Below, piece by piece: positions 1 through 5,412 of a DNA stretch of 5,745 nucleotides. Position 1 is the stretch's first letter; each line of letters opens with the position of its first letter. Below the pieces are notes generated by a model that saw nothing but the letters and a program-made list of their open reading frames with translations, had not been told where the DNA came from and did not search any database. A program made the position numbers and the translations under genes. Source of the DNA: an uncultured Bacteroidales bacterium (GTDB lineage: Bacteria > Bacteroidota > Bacteroidia > Bacteroidales > Muribaculaceae); the NCBI GenBank assembly GCA_900552315.1, contig URZM01000141.1, forward strand, positions 1-5,745. The letters are read 5' to 3'.

Positions 1-14
1 CCCCGTTTTGCAAC

Positions 15-44
15 CCCGCCGGCCACTGAGGCCGGCGGGCTTTT
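15..44 (+). terminator. Intrinsic terminator of an upstream plus-strand gene
   Basis: A perfect 10-bp GC-only stem (15-24 with 30-39) closes a 5-nt loop, ACTGA, and is followed on the plus strand by TTTT at 41-44. The minus-strand side of the hairpin has no T-run, so it works for transcription coming from the left. This implies that a plus-strand gene or operon ends just before the window. The U-tract is short, but the stem is very stable. Confidence 0.8.
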
Positions 45-55
45 CTGTGTTAATG

Positions 56-100
56 AAAAGCGAGGCCGCGCCAAAGACAGGGTGTATTGGCGCGGCCTCG
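56..100 (-). terminator. Intrinsic terminator of the ior/aminotransferase/CoA-transferase operon
   Basis: A perfect 12-bp stem pairs 61-72 with 89-100 around a 16-nt loop. In the minus direction it is followed by TTTT (AAAA at 56-59 on the plus strand). It starts 19 bp after the stop codon of the CoA-transferase gene, the usual place for a rho-independent terminator, and so marks the 3' end of the four-gene operon. With the hairpin at 15-44 it forms a converging pair with opposite U-tracts. Confidence 0.82.
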
Positions 101-119
101 GGTATGGGAAATTGAGGGG

Positions 120-1418
120 TTATTTCAGGCGGAGGTAGGCGTGGCCGAAGCGCTCGGCGGCGGCACGGTCGAGCTCTTCTCGGAACTCGGGGGCTGCCAC
201 GCTTATGAGGAGCTTGGCACGCTCGGCCATGTTCTTGCCGCGCAGGTTCACTATGCCGTGCTCGGTCACAAAGTAGTGGGTCTGGAAGCGTGTGGTCACC
301 ACTCCGGCACCTTCGGTAAGGACAGGTTTGATCTTGTTCTGGCCCTTGTTGGTGGTGGAGAGCATGGCCAGGAAAGAGATGCCTCCTTCGGAGCGGCTGG
401 AGCCGTAGACAAAGTCATGCTGGCCGCCTACGCCGGAGAAGATGCGGGTGCCTATGGAGTCGGCGCACACCTGGCCGGTGAGGTCTACCTCCAGGCATGA
501 GTTGATGCTCATGACCTTGGGATTCTGGGCTATGATGAAGGGGTCGTTGGTCCATGCCACGTCGCGGAATATGATGTCCTTGTTGTAGTCCATGTAGTCA
601 TACAGGCGGCGCGAGCCGAGAGCCAGGGATGCTATCGACTTGCCCGGCTCTATGCGCTTGAGGGAGTTGTCGATGATGCCTTTCTCCAGCAGGGGTAGCA
701 CGCCGTCGGTCATGGCCTCGGTGTGCAGGCCCAGGTGCTTGTGGTTGCTCAGGGCGCTGAGCACGGCGTTGGGGATGCCTCCCACTCCTATCTGGAGCGT
801 AGCCCCGTCAGGGATAAGCTCGGCTATGTAGCCGCCTATCTTGATTTCCTTCTCGGTGGGAATGGCCGTGGGCACCTCCACCAGAGGGTCGTCCACCTCC
901 ACGGCGGCAGCGAGGCGCGAGACGTGCACCACGGGGTCGCCGTAAGAGAAGGGCATCTGCGGGTTGATCTGGGCTATGATGATGCGCGCGCACTCCACGG
1001 CGGCGGTGGCCAGGTCGGCGCTCACGCCGAAGCTCACGTATCCCTCCTCGTTGGGCAGGGAGCAGTTGATTAGGACCACGTCCAGGGGCCAGGTGCCGTC
1101 TCGGAACAGGGCCGGGACCTCTCCGAGGAAGCGTGGTGTTACGGAGCCGTAGCCTTCGTTGATCCACTGGCGCACCGAGTTGTTGACGAAGAATGAGTCC
1201 ACGAAGAAAGTGTCCCGGTACTCGGGTTTGCAGAAGGGGGCGGGACCTTTGCCTACGGCGAAGCCGCTGTATATGGTGATGTCGCTGAGTTCCGGGCCGC
1301 GGTCTGCCATAGCCTGGCACAGCACCTCGGGGATGGAGGTTGAGCCTTGGATGTAGACGTGATAGCCGGGCTTGATAAGTTTTACCGCCTCGGCGGCACT
1401 CATATATTTGATGTCCAT
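120..1418 (-). CDS. Acetyl-CoA hydrolase/transferase family CoA-transferase (4-hydroxybutyrate/butyryl-CoA type)
   Basis: This 432-residue protein has the length and layout of 4-hydroxybutyrate and butyryl-CoA:acetate CoA-transferases, with an N-terminal half (about 1-185) and a C-terminal catalytic half. These cytoplasmic enzymes swap CoA between two carboxylic acids through a glutamyl-CoA intermediate. The sequence shows the glycine-rich GVGGIPNAVL (211-220) and then LHTEAMTDG (231-239). By memory of the 4-hydroxybutyrate enzyme, E234 is the catalytic glutamate. Further family stretches are SINSCLEVDLTGQV (304-317), FSGVGGQHDF (327-336) and TEHGIVNLRGK (385-395). It is the last gene of the operon, 31 bp after the aminotransferase and 19 bp before a terminator. 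I infer that it handles arylacetyl-CoA made by IorAB, passing CoA to acetate. The family match is firm, but the substrate cannot be read from sequence and ordinary butyryl- or acetyl-CoA exchange is the alternative. The ATG start leaves a normal N-terminus; no Shine-Dalgarno is visible. Confidence 0.9.
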   Translation of the reverse strand: MDIKYMSAAEAVKLIKPGYHVYIQGSTSIPEVLCQAMADRGPELSDITIYSGFAVGKGPAPFCKPEYRDTFFVDSFFVNNSVRQWINEGYGSVTPRFLGEVPALFRDGTWPLDVVLINCSLPNEEGYVSFGVSADLATAAVECARIIIAQINPQMPFSYGDPVVHVSRLAAAVEVDDPLVEVPTAIPTEKEIKIGGYIAELIPDGATLQIGVGGIPNAVLSALSNHKHLGLHTEAMTDGVLPLLEKGIIDNSLKRIEPGKSIASLALGSRRLYDYMDYNKDIIFRDVAWTNDPFIIAQNPKVMSINSCLEVDLTGQVCADSIGTRIFSGVGGQHDFVYGSSRSEGGISFLAMLSTTNKGQNKIKPVLTEGAGVVTTRFQTHYFVTEHGIVNLRGKNMAERAKLLISVAAPEFREELDRAAAERFGHAYLRLK

Positions 1419-1449
1419 GTGTCTGGTGTGTTAGGTGTTATTGGAGGTC

Positions 1450-2754
1450 TCAGTGGTCTGCCTTGAAGCGGGCAAGCCTCTCGTTAAGAGTGTCGAAGGC
1501 CTCGTCGCCTTTGAGCATGGATACGCATACGCGCAGGCCGTTTTGCTCGCTGCCGGTGGAGGGGAGCGAGATGGATGCTATGCCGTAGCGCAGCAGTTCG
1601 GCCTGAAGCTCCCCGCTCGTGAGGTCTTTGAAGCCGGCGGTGAAGAAGAATCCGTCGGAGATGTCCTGGTCGCCGTCCTTGGCGTAGATGATGTGGAATC
1701 CGTTGTCATTGAACGCTTCCTTGGCGCGGCAGCCCAGACGCTCATATTCGCGGCAGTCCTCCACGAAATTCAGACGGCCGTCCACGGCGGCCCCGAGCAT
1801 CGTGGCCATTGCGTGCTGGGCCGAGTGGGCCGTTCCGGAGGAGAGGGCGTAGAGCACTCCGAAGACGAAGGCCTTGATGTAGGTGGGCATGCCGAAATAA
1901 TTGCGGATGCTCTCGCACTCGCGGTCGGCCACCGAGGGGCTGAAGCATACCATGGCTATGCGCTGGCCGGCATAGCTGAATATCTTGGAGGCGGACACCA
2001 TCAGTATGTAGTTGTCGGTGAACTTGGCTACGGTGGGCACGAAGGGCTCCTTGTATGGCTCTCCGAAATTGGTGCGGAAGTCCATGCCTACGTAGGCCAG
2101 GTCTTCGATCACCATCACGTCATACTTGGTGGCCAGCCGGCCTATGATTTCAAGCTCCTCCTCGGTGAGGTTGATCCAGGCCGGGTTGTTGGGTGTGCCG
2201 TAGAGTATGGCGGTGATGTTGCCTTTCGAGAAGAACTCCTCGAGCTTGGCCTCCAGGGCCTTGCCGCGATACGAGTATATGTCGAACGAGGCTTCCTTCA
2301 GTCCGAGAATCTTGGCCTGGTAACGCTGTGCCGGGAAGCCGGGGTTTATGAAGAGCATGGTGTCGCGCGCGGGGTCGCGGTGTGCCAGCAGCAGCATGGT
2401 GGCATAGCCTCCCTGCATCGAGCCCACGGTGGGGATGATGCACTCGCCGGGCACGTCTATGTCGAGGAACGCCTTCAGGAACCTGGAGCCGTTCTCTTTC
2501 AGACGCGGTGTGCCTGAGATGTCGGGATACTGGTTGGCGATACCTCTGCGGAGCACCTCGCGCTCGGTTTCCACGCCGAGGGCATTGGCGGGAAGACCGG
2601 GGTTGCCTATCTCCAGATGCACCATCTTTTCACCTGCCTGGTTCTCCAGGTATCCGGCCAGCGCGGCAATCTGGCGTATGGTGGCCTCTGTTATATCGTT
2701 GATGCCGAGCTTGGCCATAGCGGCTTCAAGCTCTTTGCGTGAGAGTGGGAACAT
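1450..2754 (-). CDS. PLP-dependent aminotransferase, class I/II (probable aromatic amino acid aminotransferase)
   Basis: This 434-residue, fold-type-I aminotransferase is complete from ATG to TGA. It transfers an amino group between an amino acid and a 2-oxoacid. Visible landmarks are EIGNPGLP (48-55), GTPNNPAW (186-193, with the asparagine that contacts the PLP ring), VIEDLAY (215-221, with D218 pairing to the pyridine nitrogen), SASKIFSYAGQRI (254-266, with K257 as the Schiff-base lysine and R265 near the phosphate) and GLRVCVS (406-412, where R408 would bind the substrate carboxylate). All key residues are present, so it should be active. It lies between iorB (116 bp upstream) and the CoA-transferase (31 bp downstream). 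A substrate of phenylalanine, tyrosine or tryptophan is inferred from the adjacent arylpyruvate oxidoreductase, not from residues I can name. No promoter of the Bacteroidota type is seen just upstream, so it is probably read from the iorA promoter through two hairpins. Confidence 0.9.
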   Translation of the reverse strand: MFPLSRKELEAAMAKLGINDITEATIRQIAALAGYLENQAGEKMVHLEIGNPGLPANALGVETEREVLRRGIANQYPDISGTPRLKENGSRFLKAFLDIDVPGECIIPTVGSMQGGYATMLLLAHRDPARDTMLFINPGFPAQRYQAKILGLKEASFDIYSYRGKALEAKLEEFFSKGNITAILYGTPNNPAWINLTEEELEIIGRLATKYDVMVIEDLAYVGMDFRTNFGEPYKEPFVPTVAKFTDNYILMVSASKIFSYAGQRIAMVCFSPSVADRECESIRNYFGMPTYIKAFVFGVLYALSSGTAHSAQHAMATMLGAAVDGRLNFVEDCREYERLGCRAKEAFNDNGFHIIYAKDGDQDISDGFFFTAGFKDLTSGELQAELLRYGIASISLPSTGSEQNGLRVCVSMLKGDEAFDTLNERLARFKADH

Positions 2755-2799
2755 ATTCAGTCTGTGTTGATGTGGTTTCGGTATTTGATTTGAAGGTCG

Positions 2800-2862
2800 T
2801 TTCCCGCATGAGGGGGAAAGTGTGCCGGGAGGAGGCAGCGATTATGGCTGCACACCTCCCGG
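2800..2862 (-). other. Intercistronic tandem hairpins between iorB and the aminotransferase gene
   Basis: The 116-bp gap is long compared with the 31-bp gaps elsewhere in this operon. It holds a composite stem: 2825-2832 pairs with 2855-2862 (8 bp, CCGGGAGG with CCTCCCGG), then after a small internal loop 2835-2839 pairs with 2847-2851 (5 bp) around a 7-nt loop. A second, weaker hairpin pairs 2800-2805 with 2814-2819 (6 bp, TTTCCC with GGGAAA). In the minus direction the first stem begins 8 bp after the iorB stop, and only three Ts follow it at a short distance. It is therefore at best a leaky terminator, and more likely a processing site or a 3'-end stabiliser that sets different levels for iorAB and the downstream pair. 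Confidence 0.55.
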
Positions 2863-2870
2863 AAATGGGG

Positions 2871-3464
2871 TCACTTGCGGGAAGCAAGCAGGTTGCGTGT
2901 ATATTCCAGGCCGGCACGGAAGGCGGCAATGTTGGACTCCACTATCTTTTCGCCTTTCACGCCGAAGACGCTGCGTATGCCGTCCTCTATCTTCTCTGTC
3001 TCCAAGTCTATGAAGGGGGCAGCTGCTCCGAGGAGCACCATGTTCGAGGAGCGTGCCGTGGCCACCTGTTTGGCCACCTCGTCCATGTCGAATGCGACGG
3101 TGTTGGGCCAGGAGTCGAGCTCTCTCTTGAGAGTGTCGGCCTCAGGATAGTTGTCTATGTTTATGAATGGTGTCGTGCTTGTCACAATCCATCCCTGGGG
3201 CTTGAGCCATTGCAGATAGCGCAGGGACTCCATAGGTTCGAGCGAAACCACCAGGTCTGCTCCCCCCATGGGTATGAGGTCAGAGCTGATGGGTTCGGAG
3301 CTGATGCGCAGGTTGCTCTGCACGTCGCCGCCGCGCTGGCTCATGCCGTGCACCTCGGCCTGCTTGATATACAAATCTTCCTTCAGGGCGGCCGCGCCGA
3401 GTATGGTGGCGATGGAGAGGATGCCCTGGCCGCCTACACCGGCCAATACTATATCTGTTTTCAT
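2871..3464 (-). CDS. iorB: Indolepyruvate:ferredoxin oxidoreductase, subunit beta (IorB)
   Basis: This 197-residue protein matches the small subunit of indolepyruvate/arylpyruvate:ferredoxin oxidoreductase, a pyruvate:ferredoxin oxidoreductase gamma-type domain (PF01558) that fills nearly the whole chain, as is normal for IorB. It shows the nucleotide-like GVGGQGIL at 9-16 and the highly conserved EVHGMSQRGG at 37-46 followed by VQSNLRI. It partners IorA in the CoA-dependent oxidative decarboxylation of arylpyruvates. It has no cysteine-rich iron-sulfur motif, as expected for this subunit. It follows iorA by 31 bp and is surely co-transcribed. The ATG was chosen because the GVGGQG loop then begins at the usual distance of about eight residues from the N-terminus. 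The spacer before it is AT-rich and has no Shine-Dalgarno. Confidence 0.95.
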   Translation of the reverse strand: MKTDIVLAGVGGQGILSIATILGAAALKEDLYIKQAEVHGMSQRGGDVQSNLRISSEPISSDLIPMGGADLVVSLEPMESLRYLQWLKPQGWIVTSTTPFINIDNYPEADTLKRELDSWPNTVAFDMDEVAKQVATARSSNMVLLGAAAPFIDLETEKIEDGIRSVFGVKGEKIVESNIAAFRAGLEYTRNLLASRK

Positions 3465-3495
3465 GTCTGTAATTCTGTGATTTAAGATTATATTT

Positions 3496-5109
3496 TCAGC
3501 CTTTGGTGGTGCGCCCCTTCTGGCCGGAGGCGTGGCGGCGTGCTGTCTGGATGCACTCGCGGCGGCATATCACCACGGATGTGCCGGGATACTCGATTTC
3601 TTCGCGGAACATGGCGGTCATCTCGGCGTGCGTCTTGGGCAGCGCGTCGATGGTGCGCACATGTGCGGGGTCCACGCCCAGGCCTATGCAGATCTGCTCC
3701 AGCTTGCCGGTGCCTTGGCTGTCCTGGCCGCCTGTCATGCCGGTGGTCAGGTTGTCTGAGATCACCACTACGATGCTCGAGTTCTCGTTCACAGCGTCCA
3801 GCAGCGGGGTCATGCCGGAGTGAGTGAAAGTGGAGTCGCCGATGATGGCCACCGAGGGGTGCTGCCCTGCGTCGGCCGCACCCTTGGCCATGGATATGGA
3901 GGCACCCATGTCCACCACAGTGTCTATGGCGTTGAACGGAGTGAGCCAGCCCAGGGTGTAGCAGCCTATGTCGCCGAACACCTTGGGGTCCTTGTATGTG
4001 GCCAGCGTGTCGTTGAGGGCCGTGTACACGTCGCGGTGGCTGCATCCCTGGCACAACGCGGGCGGACGGGGCATCACTACCTGCGAGGCGCCCTGACGCT
4101 CCAACGGTTCGAGGCCGAGTGCCTCGCGCACGGTGTCGGGGTTGAGCTCGCCGGTGCGGGGAAGCAGTCCGGTGAGACGGCCTGTCACGGGCACCGGGGT
4201 GCCGAGCAGGCCGCGCAGACGCTCCTCTATGAAGGGCTGGCCCTCCTCTATCACAAGTATGCTCTCGCACTCCTCGGCCATCCTGGATATGAGCCCCATA
4301 GGCAGAGGGTACTGGCTTATCTTTATCACAGGGAAAGGACAACCCTCGGGGAAGCACTCCATAAGGTAGTTGAAGGCTATGCCGTTGGCAATGATACCCT
4401 TGCTCTTGTCAGCGCCGTCTATGTAGCGGTTGAAGGGCGACTTGTCGCTCTCTTTCTCAAACTCCTCCCAGTCTTTCAGGAGCTGCTTGTAGCGCACCTT
4501 GGAGTTGGCCGGCATCAGTACCCACTGGCGGGGGGTCTCGGGGGATGACACCTGGTTCTCGGCCTTTACCTCGCCGGGCTGCACCACCGAGCGGGAGTGG
4601 GCCAGGCGTGTCACCATGCGCATGAGCATGGGTATCTTGTATTTCTCGGAGAAGGAGAAGGCGTACTCCATCATGTCGTAGGTCTCCTGCTGGGTGGAGG
4701 GCTCCAGCGTAGGTATGAACGCGAACTGCGCATAGTAGCGCGAGTCCTGCTCGTTCTGCGAGGAGTGCATGGAGGGGTCGTCGGCGGCCACCACCACCAG
4801 TCCGCCGTTCGCGCCGGTCATGGCCGAGTTCACGAAGCCGTCAGCCGCCACGTTCATGCCCACATGCTTCATACATACCAGGGCACGCTTGCCGCAGAAA
4901 CTCATGCCGAGAGCTTCTTCCATGGCGGTCTTCTCGTTGGAACTCCAATGAGAGTGGATGCCGCGCTCTTTCGCCAAGGGGTTGCCTTGGATAAATTCTG
5001 TAATCTCTGTGGATGGTGTGCCGGGGTAGGCGTACACGCCCGACAGACCGGCATTGATGGCACCGAGTGCCAATGCCTCGTCGCCAAGAAGAAGTCTCTT
5101 GTTATTCAT
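3496..5109 (-). CDS. iorA: Indolepyruvate:ferredoxin oxidoreductase, subunit alpha (IorA), lacking the C-terminal ferredoxin domain
   Basis: This 537-residue protein is the catalytic subunit that binds thiamine diphosphate and converts arylpyruvate plus CoA to arylacyl-CoA, CO2 and reduced ferredoxin. The N-terminal pyrimidine-binding domain carries YPGTPSTE (28-35), NEK (58-60), KHVGMNVAAD (81-90) and DDPSMHSSQNEQDSR (110-124). The C-terminal TPP domain carries CQGCSHR (353-359), GDIGCYTLG (379-387), GDSTFTHSG (424-432) and SDNLTTGMTGG (451-461); D425 and N453 fit the metal/TPP motif. C353, C356, C383 and C519 have the order of the four cysteines that hold the cluster next to TPP in related oxidoreductases. 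The chain stops about 18 residues after RREC, whereas archaeal IorA goes on for some 100 residues into a domain with two [4Fe-4S] clusters. The end runs cleanly into a stop followed by iorB, so this looks like a natural short form, not a broken gene. It is the first gene of the operon, and its ATG leaves no extra N-terminal tail. Confidence 0.95.
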   Translation of the reverse strand: MNNKRLLLGDEALALGAINAGLSGVYAYPGTPSTEITEFIQGNPLAKERGIHSHWSSNEKTAMEEALGMSFCGKRALVCMKHVGMNVAADGFVNSAMTGANGGLVVVAADDPSMHSSQNEQDSRYYAQFAFIPTLEPSTQQETYDMMEYAFSFSEKYKIPMLMRMVTRLAHSRSVVQPGEVKAENQVSSPETPRQWVLMPANSKVRYKQLLKDWEEFEKESDKSPFNRYIDGADKSKGIIANGIAFNYLMECFPEGCPFPVIKISQYPLPMGLISRMAEECESILVIEEGQPFIEERLRGLLGTPVPVTGRLTGLLPRTGELNPDTVREALGLEPLERQGASQVVMPRPPALCQGCSHRDVYTALNDTLATYKDPKVFGDIGCYTLGWLTPFNAIDTVVDMGASISMAKGAADAGQHPSVAIIGDSTFTHSGMTPLLDAVNENSSIVVVISDNLTTGMTGGQDSQGTGKLEQICIGLGVDPAHVRTIDALPKTHAEMTAMFREEIEYPGTSVVICRRECIQTARRHASGQKGRTTKG

Positions 5110-5110
5110 T

Positions 5111-5156
5111 CTATTAGATAATAGGTTTAGATAGTAATTAATAGCGTTTTAGATAG
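5111..5156 (-). repeat. TTAGATA repeats and AT-rich palindrome just upstream of the iorA start
   Basis: TTAGATA occurs on the plus strand at 5114-5120, 5127-5133 and 5149-5155; the last two extend to TTTAGATAG (5126-5134 and 5148-5156). The first sits within the palindrome CTATT-AGAT-AATAG (5111-5124), which ends one base before the iorA start codon. In the mRNA this is the ribosome-binding region, and it has no Shine-Dalgarno. It may be a protein site or a weak translation-start hairpin. Low-complexity AT sequence is the simpler explanation. Confidence 0.45.
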
Positions 5157-5161
5157 GAGCT

Positions 5162-5208
5162 GGGACAAGCCTTCCCGGCTCGGGCGCGGATGTGGCGCGA
5201 GGTGTCCC
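5162..5208 (-). ncRNA. Possible structured 5' leader (three-way junction) of the iorA operon
   Basis: In the untranslated leader of iorA an outer stem, 5162-5167 with 5203-5208 (GGGACA with TGTCCC), encloses two hairpins. One pairs 5168-5171 with 5177-5180 (AGCC with GGCT, 5-nt loop) and abuts the outer stem. The other pairs 5184-5187 with 5195-5198 (GCGC with GCGC, 7-nt loop). The block is GC-rich and lies between the promoter and an AT-rich start region. No T-tract follows, so it is not a terminator. I recognise no riboswitch class. A chance fold of GC-rich DNA remains possible. Confidence 0.35.
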
Positions 5209-5226
5209 GCACTCTTTCCGCCGATG

Positions 5227-5258
5227 CAAAAATAATTAAAATTCGCGATGTGTGCAAA
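5227..5258 (-). promoter_or_regulatory. Bacteroidota-type promoter of the iorA operon
   Basis: Read on the minus strand, TTTG at 5258-5255 is followed after exactly 20 bases by TATTTTTG at 5234-5227, a full match to the -33 TTTG and -7 TAnnTTTG consensus of the Bacteroidota housekeeping sigma factor. Transcription would begin near 5220, giving a leader of about 110 nt before the iorA ATG. This is the only good promoter I see for the four minus-strand genes. Confidence 0.82.
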
Positions 5259-5319
5259 CTCTTGCAAAAAAAGTTTAAAATCGCCCCTGCCGCCTTGTCC
5301 CATCCCTTCTTTCCCGGTT

Positions 5320-5373
5320 CCGGAAACCTGCGGGCTGCTTTTTCCGTTATTACAATGAAACACCGGTTTCCGG
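5320..5373. repeat. 9-bp perfect inverted repeat upstream of the SemiSWEET-like gene
   Basis: CCGGAAACC at 5320-5328 is the exact reverse complement of GGTTTCCGG at 5365-5373, with a 36-bp spacer. It ends 39 bp before the start codon of the plus-strand gene. It could be a regulator site pair or a long-loop stem in that gene's leader. A 9-bp match is not expected often within so short a region but can occur by chance. Confidence 0.4.
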
Positions 5374-5412
5374 CTTCCGCTCTGCGCCGGCCGTCCAAAC
5401 AGATAATGTATT

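Larger units (their letters stand above)
5110..5412. other. Divergent intergenic region between iorA and the SemiSWEET-like gene
   Basis: This 303-bp stretch has no convincing gene. From the iorA side it holds three TTAGATA repeats (5114-5155), a possible three-way-junction leader (5162-5208), and a minus-strand Bacteroidota promoter (5227-5258). Beyond this come an AT-rich patch (5265-5280) and a 9-bp inverted repeat (5320-5373). I find no exact TAnnTTTG box for the plus-strand gene, so its promoter is unassigned. Small open frames here either cross the promoter or lack family features. Confidence 0.75.

Noticed and set aside
87..500. A 137-codon plus-strand frame at the 3' end of the CoA-transferase gene.
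   Set aside because: It starts inside the operon terminator and its sequence is the antisense of conserved CoA-transferase residues.
1435..2517. A 360-codon open frame on the plus strand, antisense to the aminotransferase gene.
   Set aside because: It is a product of GC-rich codon bias on the opposite strand. Its translation is rich in G, H, V and E without domain motifs, while the minus-strand frame has all aminotransferase active-site residues.
2739..3485. A 248-codon plus-strand frame opposite iorB.
   Set aside because: It mirrors iorB and lacks any recognisable motif; the same holds for the plus-strand frames at 3820-4548 and 4597-5121 opposite iorA.
3496..3600. The short C-terminus of IorA as a frameshifted or truncated ferredoxin domain.
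   Set aside because: No cysteine-rich CxxCxxC sequence appears in any frame between the iorA end and iorB, which starts only 31 bp later, so the domain is absent and not merely out of frame.
3488..4357. A 289-codon minus-strand frame overlapping iorA.
   Set aside because: The translation is dominated by R, H, P and G, typical of an out-of-frame read of GC-rich coding DNA. iorA has intact TPP motifs across the same interval, and no frameshift is needed to explain it.
5138..5212. A possible GTG-started leader peptide in the iorA leader.
   Set aside because: It has no ribosome binding site and no run of Phe, Tyr or Trp codons, and no terminator/antiterminator pair follows it.
5127..5398. Two overlapping small minus-strand frames (5127-5363 and 5138-5398) in the divergent intergenic region.
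   Set aside because: Both cross the consensus promoter at 5227-5258, show no family features, and would have to be transcribed from further upstream.
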